From contig CAJKKJ010000067.1 in the NCBI GenBank assembly GCA_905200435.1, positions 1 to 5,790 on the forward strand: 5,790 bases of DNA, given 5' to 3'. A program made the translations under genes and the position numbers. The DNA is from an uncultured Bacillota bacterium. Its GTDB lineage: Bacteria > Bacillota_I > Bacilli_A > RF39 > UBA660. Positions within the stretch are counted from its first letter, which is position 1; the number at the start of each line of letters is the position of its first letter. Below, one piece after another: positions 1 to 5,351 of the stretch. A model generated the notes under the pieces. That model searched no databases. It saw only the letters and a program-made list of their open reading frames with translations, and was not told the DNA's origin.

Positions 1-816
1 TTTTTCAAATTCACTTATAGCTAGTTCTATTTGTTCTTTTAATTGTTCTAATTTTTTTCTTTCTTCTTCTCTTATTTTATTCGCTTCATCAGCTTTTTTT
101 GTTTCTTCTTCTATTATACTATCTAATACATCTTTACCATCTGTTTTTAAGGATTCACTTAAAACTTCTTTATCAAATACAACTCTTATATCTAATCCTT
201 TATATGCTTCTAGGTAATCTAGTTTTAATAAAACTTCATTTTGGGAAACTATACTTGTTTCTCCGGTTAATGGACCATGTCCCCAAACTTTTATTGTTTT
301 ATTATTGTTTGGAATAATAAACTTTACATTAACATTACTTACTGGTTCTCTTAAACTTGTAAATATATTGTATCCTACTTCGCCTACATCATTGTGTTTT
401 ATGGCCATGTTTTTTACTATGTATTCTATATAAAATAGTCTATCTTTTTTTGATGGATTATATATTCTAATACTTATTCCACCGCTTACATTTGTTATTG
501 TATAATACCCATAATCTCCTTTTGATGCACTTCCTACTTCTTTGAATGTATCTCCATTATCATTTAACACATTAAAATCATTTGATGTTTTTTTTATGCC
601 TTTTACATTTATTACTTCTATGTTCGTTCCTGCATATATATTGTTTCCATAGTATAGTTCTCTATCAAATCCATTATATGTTCCATCTAAACTGAATACT
701 TCTCTTACTTTTATGTCGCCTGTATTTAGTACTGTTGCTTCCATATAATAGTCTTCTACTGTTGCATTTACATAAAATGGTATTATTAATAATAAAAATA
801 AAATTATTTTTTTCAT
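1..816 (-). CDS. DUF2207-type membrane/secreted protein, partial (C-terminus beyond left edge)
   Basis: The reading frame is open for 272 codons from the ATG at 816 to the left edge, so the end of the protein is missing. Residues 1-18 form a signal peptide or first membrane anchor (Lys-Lys, a run of Ile/Leu, then VNA). Residues 19-215 look like the beta-rich extracellular DUF2207 domain, with an early GDIKVRE segment, YIVKNMAIKHNDVGEVGYNI around 131-150 and VWGHGPLTGE around 177-186. From about 216 a Glu/Lys-rich coiled-coil-like stretch begins (EEETKKADEANKIREEERKK, 236-255), which in this family usually leads to further membrane segments. GGAG ends four bases before the ATG. Family proteins usually have 550-650 residues, so roughly half is visible. 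The gene starts 25 bases after lemA stops, and the pairing itself supports the family call. The biochemical function of DUF2207 proteins is not established; an envelope role is inferred from the signal sequence and partner. Confidence 0.8.
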   Translation of the reverse strand, partial: MKKIILFLLLIIPFYVNATVEDYYMEATVLNTGDIKVREVFSLDGTYNGFDRELYYGNNIYAGTNIEVINVKGIKKTSNDFNVLNDNGDTFKEVGSASKGDYGYYTITNVSGGISIRIYNPSKKDRLFYIEYIVKNMAIKHNDVGEVGYNIFTSLREPVSNVNVKFIIPNNNKTIKVWGHGPLTGETSIVSQNEVLLKLDYLEAYKGLDIRVVFDKEVLSESLKTDGKDVLDSIIEEETKKADEANKIREEERKKLEQLKEQIELAISEFEK

Positions 817-827
817 AAATCTCCTTT

Positions 828-860
828 AAAAAAACCAAAAGTTAGAATTGAACTTTTGGT
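828..860 (-). terminator. Terminator-like hairpin between lemA and the DUF2207 gene (possible attenuator)
   Basis: Read on the minus strand, ACCAAAAGTT (860-851) pairs perfectly with AACTTTTGGT (843-834) across a 7-base loop and is followed directly by six T (833-828). The 5' arm encodes the final Pro-Lys-Val region of LemA, and the lemA stop codon straddles the loop and the 3' arm. The ribosome binding site of the next gene begins within a few bases of the T run. The form is that of an intrinsic terminator, but the stem has only three G-C pairs, so termination may be partial. It could reduce DUF2207 expression relative to lemA, or protect the lemA mRNA 3' end. Confidence 0.6.
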
Positions 861-1393
861 GTTTCTTTATCTGCTTCTGATACTTTAAAAAACTCTTCAG
901 GTTTGAAACCGAATATTGCAGCAACTATACTTGATGGGAACATTTCAATTTTATTTTTATAAGTTAATACTGAATCGTTATAAAATTGACGAGTTGTTGC
1001 GATTTTATCTTCAGTATCTTTTAAATTGCCTTGTAGTTCCATAAAGTTAGCATTTGCTTTTAATTCAGGGTAAGATTCACTTAGCGCAAATAAATGTGTT
1101 AATGCTTGTGTTAATTCGCCATTAGCTTCTGCTGAATCGTGTACGTTTGTAGCACTTACAGCTTTATTACGAGCATTTATTACAGCTTCTAAAGTTCCAC
1201 TTTCATGTTTAGCATAACCTTTTACTGTCTCTACTAAATTAGGGATTAAATCCGCTCTTCTTTTAAGTAAAACATCTATTTGAGCCCATTGATCTTTAAC
1301 TCTATTTCTTAAAGCAACTAATCCATTGTATGTTGACATAACCCATAAAAGAATTAAAACAACCACAATGATTAATATAATCCACCATTGCAT
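842..1393 (-). CDS. lemA: LemA family protein
   Basis: A 183-residue protein, the usual length for LemA. One membrane segment lies at residues 4-19 (WIILIIVVVLILLWVM), with the rest predicted as a helical cytoplasmic or surface domain. Family signatures are clear: LKRRADLIPNLVETVKGYAK (43-62), ALSESYPELKANANFMELQG (103-122) and IATTRQFYNDSVLTYKNKIE (131-150), followed by MFPSSIVAAIFGFKPEEFF (151-169). The ATG at 1393 is preceded by GGAGG (1407-1403) with a 9-base gap. An ATG seven bases upstream is out of frame and rejected. A promoter lies just upstream at 1419-1447, giving a leader of roughly 19 bases. The DUF2207 gene follows in the same direction. LemA proteins are common in Bacillota, but their molecular role is not firmly known; the conserved neighbour suggests joint action at the membrane. 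Confidence 0.95.
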   Translation of the reverse strand: MQWWIILIIVVVLILLWVMSTYNGLVALRNRVKDQWAQIDVLLKRRADLIPNLVETVKGYAKHESGTLEAVINARNKAVSATNVHDSAEANGELTQALTHLFALSESYPELKANANFMELQGNLKDTEDKIATTRQFYNDSVLTYKNKIEMFPSSIVAAIFGFKPEEFFKVSEADKETPKVQF

Positions 1394-1418
1394 ACTCCAT
1401 ATCCTCCATTCATTTTTT

Positions 1419-1447
1419 ATTCTATCATATATTCATAATAAAATCAA
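1419..1447 (-). promoter_or_regulatory. Sigma-A promoter for lemA (extended -10)
   Basis: On the minus strand, TTGATT (1447-1442) is separated by exactly 17 bases from TAGAAT (1424-1419), and a TG at one base upstream of the -10 makes an extended -10 (TGATAGAAT). Transcription should begin near 1412, leaving a short leader that carries GGAGG before the lemA ATG. A 6-base inverted repeat (ATCAAT, 5-base gap, ATTGAT at 1443-1459) covers the -35 element and could be an operator. Confidence 0.7.
1434..1440 (+). promoter_or_regulatory. Tentative forespore (sigma-G/F-like) -10 element for sspI
   Basis: CATAATA fits the CATNNTA-type -10 used by forespore sigma factors, as expected for an SspI gene. 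The matching -35 region (around 1410-1416) is only a weak fit, so the call rests mostly on the -10 and on gene identity. The leader would be about 45 bases. The element sits inside the spacer of the opposing lemA promoter. A second candidate, GTATA (1449-1453) with CAAAATA (1471-1477), was set aside because it would start transcription inside the ribosome binding site. Confidence 0.3.
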
Positions 1448-1491
1448 TGTATAATTGATGAAAAATATACCAAAATATTGATGGAGGATTT

Positions 1492-1695
1492 ATGAATATT
1501 GATATTAGAAAAAGTATTATTAATAATTTTAAGGGTAATGATGCACAAGAAATAATGGTTTCTATCAATGAATCTATTAAAAAGGGTGATGAGATTACTT
1601 TGCCTGGCTTGGGAGTTTTTTTTGAACTTTTATGGAATAATGCTGATTTAACTTTAAAAAAAACTATTATTGAGAAAATTCAAAAATCTCTTTAA
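1492..1695 (+). CDS. sspI: Small acid-soluble spore protein SspI
   Basis: A 67-residue protein with the SspI signature LPGLGVFFELLW (38-49); Bacillus subtilis SspI has LPGLGVLFEVIW at the same place and about 71 residues. The N-terminal half also follows the family: MNIDIRKSIINNFKGND, then a helix with INESIKKGDE. SspI-type proteins are minor small acid-soluble spore proteins made in the forespore and held in the spore core; they are distinct from the DNA-coating alpha/beta type. The exact biochemical role is unclear. GGAGG (1483-1487) lies four bases before the ATG. The gene stands alone, divergent from lemA and convergent with dnaE, with only 8 bases between the two stop codons. Its last 13 codons are also the stem and loop of a terminator. 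It is the main evidence that this organism can sporulate. Confidence 0.88.
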   Translation: MNIDIRKSIINNFKGNDAQEIMVSINESIKKGDEITLPGLGVFFELLWNNADLTLKKTIIEKIQKSL

Positions 1696-1705
1696 TAGTT
1701 TTTTT
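1656..1705. terminator. Bidirectional terminator for convergent sspI and dnaE, inside the sspI 3' end
   Basis: AAAAAAACTATTA (1657-1669) pairs with TAATAGTTTTTTT (1693-1705), a 13-base-pair perfect stem. After a TT/TT internal mismatch, GAGA (1672-1675) pairs with TCTC (1687-1690), leaving an 11-base loop. The plus strand ends the stem in seven T, serving sspI. The minus strand ends it in eight T, serving dnaE. The structure contains the sspI stop codon (1693-1695) and touches the dnaE stop codon (1706-1704), so both genes share coding DNA with the terminator. Confidence 0.75.
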
Positions 1706-4454
1706 AATCTAATTTTTCTATTTGTTTTACAACGATTTGATACTCATTATATCTTCTTTCTACATGGCCGAATACATGTATAATGTCATTTACATTTATG
1801 TTATTTATTTTTTCATATACTTCTTTGAATAATACTAAACTTACTTTATTTAGATTGTCTGTTCCATCTATAAATGCCATGTAATCATTATTTTTTGTTT
1901 TTGTTTTTTTTATTTTGGTTACCATTGTAACTATATCAACATCTTTATCAAAATATTTGTCAATATCACTTATATTTATTGCATTTTTATATTTTATTGA
2001 ATATTCATTTATTAAATCTTGTCCGATTGTTAATCCTAAGTATTCTTTTTCAAGCATCATTAGTTCTTTTTTACTGAATTCTTCATATTTTGTTAGTTCA
2101 AAGAATGAATCATCTACTAGATCTCCTAATTCAGAATAATTACATATTAGTTCTATATTTGATAAAAGGGTTCTTCTATTGTATTCGAATGAATCAAATG
2201 CTCCACTTGATATTAATGATTCTAAAATGGTTTTATTTGTTTTTACTCTTTTGACAAAGTCAAATATATTTTGAAATTTTTTCTTATTTCTTTCTTCTAC
2301 TAAATTTGTTACAAAACCAGTTCCTATTCCTTTGATACTTGTTAATGGCAAATATACTTTATTGTCTTTTACCTCATATAAATTAGTACTTATATTTATG
2401 TTTGGTTTATTTATATTTACACCGCTTATTCTTGCTTCGTATATGTAGTTATTTATTTTTTCATCGGCATTAAAATATGTTAATAAACTTACATAAAAAC
2501 ATTCTTTATAGTGAGCTTTAATATAAGCCATTTGGTATGCAAGATAAGCGTATGCGACTGAATGGGATTTATTGAATCCATATTGGGCGAATTTTTTTAT
2601 GTCTTCGAATACTTTTTTACTTGTTTCTAGACTGTAACCATTTTTTAAAGCACCTTCAATAAATTTTGTATAATTTTTTTCCATTACGCTTTCTTTTTTC
2701 TTACTCATTGCTCTTCTTAAGATATCAGCTTCACCTAATGTATATCCGGCCATTTTACTTGCTATTAACATTATTTGTTCTTGGTATATCATTACTCCAT
2801 ATGTTGGACTTAGAATATTTTTTAGTCTTTCATCATAATAATTTGGTTTTATTTTTCCTTTTTTATAATTAATATACAAATCTATATTATTTGCTGGTCC
2901 TGGTCTAAATAAAGCATTCGCGACTACTATATCATCGAATGAATTGACATCTAGTCTTTTTAGAAAATTTATCATACCGCTTGATTCAAATTGAAATATA
3001 CCTAATGTGTTTCCGTTTTTAAAAATATCAAGTGTTTTTTGATCATTTAGTGGAATTTTTTCAATATCAAATGTATCATCTATTTCTCTTACTTTTTTGA
3101 TTGAATCTCTTAGGATACTTAAGTTTTTTAGACCTAGAAAATCCATTTTTAAAAGTCCTATTTGTTCTAGATATTCAGGTGTATAACCAGCTATGTAACT
3201 TTCACCATTTAATACCATTGGAACTGATTGTGCTAGGTCATTATTGCTCATTACTATTCCTGCTGCATGCATTGTTATGTTTCTTTTTAGTCCTTCTAGA
3301 AGTAGTCCTAGCTTATATAGTTTTTTTAGTTCATATGTTGTTAGATATTTTTTTATGTTTTCATAGTTATCTTTTAGTAATAATTTGGGATTGATGTTTT
3401 TGCTTAAATCATTTACATCTAGTTCCATAACACGTGCTAAATCTCTTATTACAGCTCTTGATTTTAGGGTACCGAATGCTATTATGTTCGCCACTTTATT
3501 GTTTCCATATTTGTTTTTGCAGTAATTTATTACTTCTTCTCTTCTATCGAATTCAAAGTCTATATCTATATCGGGCATTGTTACTCTTTCTATGTTTAAA
3601 AATCTTTCGAATAGAAGGTTATATTTTATAGGATCTATTTCTGTTATGTCTAAAACATATGATATTAGTGAGCCGGCAGCACTTCCTCTTCCTGGACCTA
3701 CTAGTATTTTTTGATCTTTGGCATATTTTACATAATCGTGTACTATCAAAAAGTAATCACAGAATCCCATTTTATTTATTATTTCTAATTCGTACTTTAA
3801 TCTATCTAAATATATTTTTGGTACTGTTTCACCAAATTTTATTTTCGTTCCTTCTACTATTTTTTGTTTTAATAATTTATAACTATCTTCATTACTATAT
3901 TTTAATATTTCTTCTTTATGGTCTAAATTTAAATTTATTTTGTTTATTATTTGTTCTATTATTTTATCTTGTATTATTTCAAATGTTACATTTTCTATAT
4001 TTGGAATATTTTCTATTTTTTCATTTTTATCTATTGCTTCTAAATATTTTAGTGCTGGTTCATTTTCTTTGCCTAAACTTCTTATTTCTTTAAAATATAA
4101 TTTATTAATGTCATAAAATTCAAAATTATATATTGGTTTATCGTTTATTAAAATGATGTCTTCATAGTCTTTTAAGCCATATCTTGATATTAGTAATAGG
4201 TTTTTGAATCCATTATAGTTTTTTGCAAATAGATATATTTTTTTATTTTCATAAATGTACTCTAATCCGATGATACATTTAATATTATTTTGTTTACAGG
4301 CATTATAAAATTCTAGTGATCCACATAGGTTATTATCACATAAACTTAAAACATTTATATTATTTTTTTTTGCATATTCTATTAAATCATTTATTTTGAT
4401 TAAACTTTTTAATAAACTGTAATCGCTTTTTATATTTAGTGAACCGTATTTCAT
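1704..4454 (-). CDS. dnaE: DNA polymerase III alpha subunit, DnaE type (short form, 916 aa)
   Basis: Replicative-type C-family DNA polymerase. Numbered from the ATG at 4454: a PHP-like region at 1 to about 165; the palm with GPGRGSAAG (253-261), PDIDIDF (294-300, carrying catalytic aspartates) and the third catalytic Asp in KMDFLGL (Asp438); FQFESSGM (487-494), LFRPGP (515-520), YGVMIYQEQIM (552-562) and GFNKSHSVAYA (626-636) in the fingers; a helix-hairpin-helix around 706-722 (IKGIGTGF); and an OB fold at about 839-915. The start is set by GGAGG (4465-4461) six bases before this ATG. An in-frame ATG at 4481 would add nine residues but lies upstream of that site. The protein is shorter than E. 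coli (1160 aa) and B. subtilis DnaE (about 1115 aa). The loss is largely in the PHP region, whose metal-binding His residues are also replaced. Low-GC Gram-positives normally also carry PolC, so this is likely the primer-extending DnaE. It ends soon after the OB fold, without an E. coli-type tau-binding tail. Confidence 0.96.
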   Translation of the reverse strand: MKYGSLNIKSDYSLLKSLIKINDLIEYAKKNNINVLSLCDNNLCGSLEFYNACKQNNIKCIIGLEYIYENKKIYLFAKNYNGFKNLLLISRYGLKDYEDIILINDKPIYNFEFYDINKLYFKEIRSLGKENEPALKYLEAIDKNEKIENIPNIENVTFEIIQDKIIEQIINKINLNLDHKEEILKYSNEDSYKLLKQKIVEGTKIKFGETVPKIYLDRLKYELEIINKMGFCDYFLIVHDYVKYAKDQKILVGPGRGSAAGSLISYVLDITEIDPIKYNLLFERFLNIERVTMPDIDIDFEFDRREEVINYCKNKYGNNKVANIIAFGTLKSRAVIRDLARVMELDVNDLSKNINPKLLLKDNYENIKKYLTTYELKKLYKLGLLLEGLKRNITMHAAGIVMSNNDLAQSVPMVLNGESYIAGYTPEYLEQIGLLKMDFLGLKNLSILRDSIKKVREIDDTFDIEKIPLNDQKTLDIFKNGNTLGIFQFESSGMINFLKRLDVNSFDDIVVANALFRPGPANNIDLYINYKKGKIKPNYYDERLKNILSPTYGVMIYQEQIMLIASKMAGYTLGEADILRRAMSKKKESVMEKNYTKFIEGALKNGYSLETSKKVFEDIKKFAQYGFNKSHSVAYAYLAYQMAYIKAHYKECFYVSLLTYFNADEKINNYIYEARISGVNINKPNINISTNLYEVKDNKVYLPLTSIKGIGTGFVTNLVEERNKKKFQNIFDFVKRVKTNKTILESLISSGAFDSFEYNRRTLLSNIELICNYSELGDLVDDSFFELTKYEEFSKKELMMLEKEYLGLTIGQDLINEYSIKYKNAINISDIDKYFDKDVDIVTMVTKIKKTKTKNNDYMAFIDGTDNLNKVSLVLFKEVYEKINNINVNDIIHVFGHVERRYNEYQIVVKQIEKLD

Positions 4455-4476
4455 ATTGTGCCTCCTTTTTAATTTT

Positions 4477-4505
4477 ATCATATTTTTTAATATTTTGGCT
4501 TAAAA
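4477..4505 (-). promoter_or_regulatory. Weak candidate promoter for dnaE
   Basis: On the minus strand TATGAT (4482-4477) is a five-of-six match to a -10 box and would give a leader of about 16 bases, like lemA. The hexamer 17 bases upstream, TTTTAA (4505-4500), is a poor -35. The region is so AT-rich that chance matches are common. No better candidate was found between 4455 and 4581. Confidence 0.3.
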
Positions 4506-4527
4506 TATTTGACTTATTCTCAAATAT
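4505..4527. repeat. Inverted repeat over the rpmB -35 box (possible operator)
   Basis: ATATTTGA (4505-4512) and TCAAATAT (4520-4527) form a perfect 8-base inverted repeat with a 7-base gap (CTTATTC). The left arm includes the first four bases of the rpmB -35 box, and the right arm lies in the spacer. The arms' centres are 15 bases apart. A DNA-binding dimer is one reading and chance in AT-rich DNA is another. No known operator consensus is recognised. Confidence 0.35.
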
Positions 4528-4537
4528 ATGTTAAAGT
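4509..4537 (+). promoter_or_regulatory. Sigma-A promoter for rpmB
   Basis: TTGACT (4509-4514), a 17-base spacer and TAAAGT (4532-4537), with TG one base upstream of the -10 (extended -10). Transcription should begin near 4544, giving a leader of about 38 bases that contains AAGGAG (4566-4571). The good -35 and extended -10 suit a ribosomal protein gene. Confidence 0.65.
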
Positions 4538-4581
4538 TATTAGAGCAAACGCAAAAAAGAGATTGAAGGAGAAGTGAGAAT

Positions 4582-4752
4582 ATGGCAAAGAAATTAACTG
4601 CAAAAGCACCTCTATTTGGTAATAATAGATCACATTCTTGTAGAGCTACTAAACATAAACAAAACGTAAATTTACAAAAGGTAACATTAGATGATGGTAC
4701 AGCTGTAAGAATGAGTGCTCGTGAATTAAGAACTTTAAAAAAATATAGTTAG
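4582..4752 (+). CDS. rpmB: 50S ribosomal protein L28 (Cys-poor type)
   Basis: A 56-residue basic protein, ending in TAG. The L28 signatures are GNNRSHS (13-19) and VNLQKVTLDDGTAVRMSARE (29-48), then LRTLKK near the end. L28 is a structural protein of the large ribosomal subunit. AAGGAG lies ten bases before the ATG. The Cys-x2-Cys-type metal site seen in some L28 proteins is absent from the N-terminus (MAKKLTAKAPLF); a single Cys at residue 20 is not part of such a site. The gene is monocistronic, divergent from dnaE and convergent with the CrtO-like gene. Its last codons form one arm of a terminator. Codon choice includes more GGT, GCT and CGT than the neighbouring minus-strand genes, in keeping with high expression. 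Confidence 0.93.
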   Translation: MAKKLTAKAPLFGNNRSHSCRATKHKQNVNLQKVTLDDGTAVRMSARELRTLKKYS

Positions 4753-4771
4753 TTTTATCTAACTATTTTTT
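4737..4771. terminator. Bidirectional terminator for convergent rpmB and the CrtO-like gene
   Basis: ATAGTTAG (4745-4752, the last codons and stop of rpmB) pairs with CTAACTAT (4759-4766) around a 6-base loop. On the plus strand the stem runs into six T (4766-4771). On the minus strand it is followed by seven T (4743-4737), so it can also stop transcripts arriving from the CrtO-like gene, which ends at 4835. Only two G-C pairs support the stem. Confidence 0.65.
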
Positions 4772-4834
4772 GTTATCTTTTTAATTTTAGTATTTTTACT
4801 TTTTCTTGAGTTATGATGTTTATTTTTTCTTTAT

Positions 4835-5273
4835 TTAATTGTTTTTCTTTTTTTTATTTGTTTGATTTATTTTGTTATTTCTTTCTTCTAATTTTTTTAT
4901 TATTAGTTCATTTATTCTTATTGTATTATATCTTTGTAGTATTATACAATATATATTTATTATTAAGAGAGTTATATTTAAAATATTTAAATTTGTTGTT
5001 AATGGTTTTATTAATGCTATTAGTGCTAGTAAATGAATTGTTGTATTGAATTTTATTTTCTTTTTATAATTGATTATATTTTCTAGATTCAATTTTTTTC
5101 CTATTACATAGTTACTTTGCTTTTCATATAAGTTTTTGTTATTTTCTTCTTTAGATTCTTTTTTTATGGAATGTATTATATATTGTATTTCTTATTTTGA
5201 ATATAATTTTTTTAAATTTTTTTATTCCTATTGTTTCATATATTTTTATTTCTATTTGTTCTCGTTTTTTCAT
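4835..5273 (-). pseudogene. CrtO-like small membrane protein, interrupted by a +1 frameshift at a run of seven A
   Basis: The ATG at 5273 has GGAG six bases upstream and an extended -10 promoter, but its frame stops after 40 codons (ending FHKKRI). The next frame, with no usable upstream start, continues to a stop at 4835. Removing one A from the run at 5165-5159 joins them into one protein of about 145 residues. The joined product starts MKKREQIEIKIYETIGIKKF, then has a polar Lys/Glu stretch (about 37-60), an Ile-His pair at 79-80, two hydrophobic segments (about 77-89 and 97-112) and YCIILQRYNTIRINELI (108-124). From memory, the glycosyl-diaponeurosporenoate acyltransferase CrtO of Staphylococcus aureus ends in a closely similar IIIVQRYNRPRL segment, also followed by basic helix, and has a similar length and an Ile-His before its last hydrophobic part. 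That supports family membership, not the same substrate, and no carotenoid gene is nearby. Sequencing error, decay, and rescue by slippage at the A run are all possible. Confidence 0.6.
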
Positions 5274-5295
5274 ACTTTTCTCCACTTGATGTATT

Positions 5296-5304
5296 ATTAT
5301 AACA
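5296..5304 (-). promoter_or_regulatory. Extended -10 promoter for the CrtO-like gene
   Basis: TGTTATAAT (5304-5296, minus strand) is a perfect extended -10. No clear -35 stands at 16-18 bases upstream, where a T-rich tract belonging to the htpG terminator is found. Transcription should begin near 5289, giving a leader of about 17 bases that carries GGAG (5283-5280). A promoter this good argues that the downstream gene is, or recently was, expressed. Confidence 0.6.
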
Positions 5305-5318
5305 TGTTTTATTCAATC

Positions 5319-5351
5319 AAAAAAAGAAAAAGTTTTTAGACTTTTCCCTTT
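5319..5351 (-). terminator. Intrinsic terminator of htpG
   Basis: On the minus strand AAAGGGAAAAGT (5351-5340) folds on a 6-base loop (CTAAAA) with ACTTTTTCTTTT (5333-5322), giving about 12 pairs including two G-U. It then continues in T to 5319. The first bases of the stem are the last bases of the htpG stop codon. It separates htpG from the promoter of the CrtO-like gene. Confidence 0.7.

Noticed and set aside
99..317. Plus-strand 72-codon frame
   Set aside because: Antisense to the DUF2207 coding region, Leu-rich, and with no ribosome binding site.
1449..1477. GTATA-17-CAAAATA as a sigma-G promoter for sspI
   Set aside because: The transcription start would fall within the GGAGG of sspI, leaving no usable leader.
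1915..4093. Several plus-strand open frames opposite dnaE
   Set aside because: Leu/Phe-rich shadows of an AT-rich gene with clear conserved motifs on the other strand.
4455..4481. Nine-codon N-terminal extension of dnaE from the ATG at 4481
   Set aside because: GGAGG (4465-4461) lies inside the extension and is correctly spaced for the ATG at 4454, and the family N-terminus begins there.
4789..4800. Short hairpin AGTA-TTTT-TACT downstream of the CrtO-like gene
   Set aside because: Only four base pairs in an AT-rich stretch; the stronger hairpin at 4737-4771 explains termination better.
4835..5092. Independent 85-residue gene starting at TTG 5092
   Set aside because: The same frame continues upstream with protein-like sequence until the A7 run and has no start there, while the ATG at 5273 with promoter and GGAG supplies the missing N-terminus.
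4813..5339. Plus-strand open frames opposite the CrtO-like gene
   Set aside because: Low-complexity Phe/Leu/Tyr translations, no ribosome binding sites, and fully antisense to a better-supported gene.
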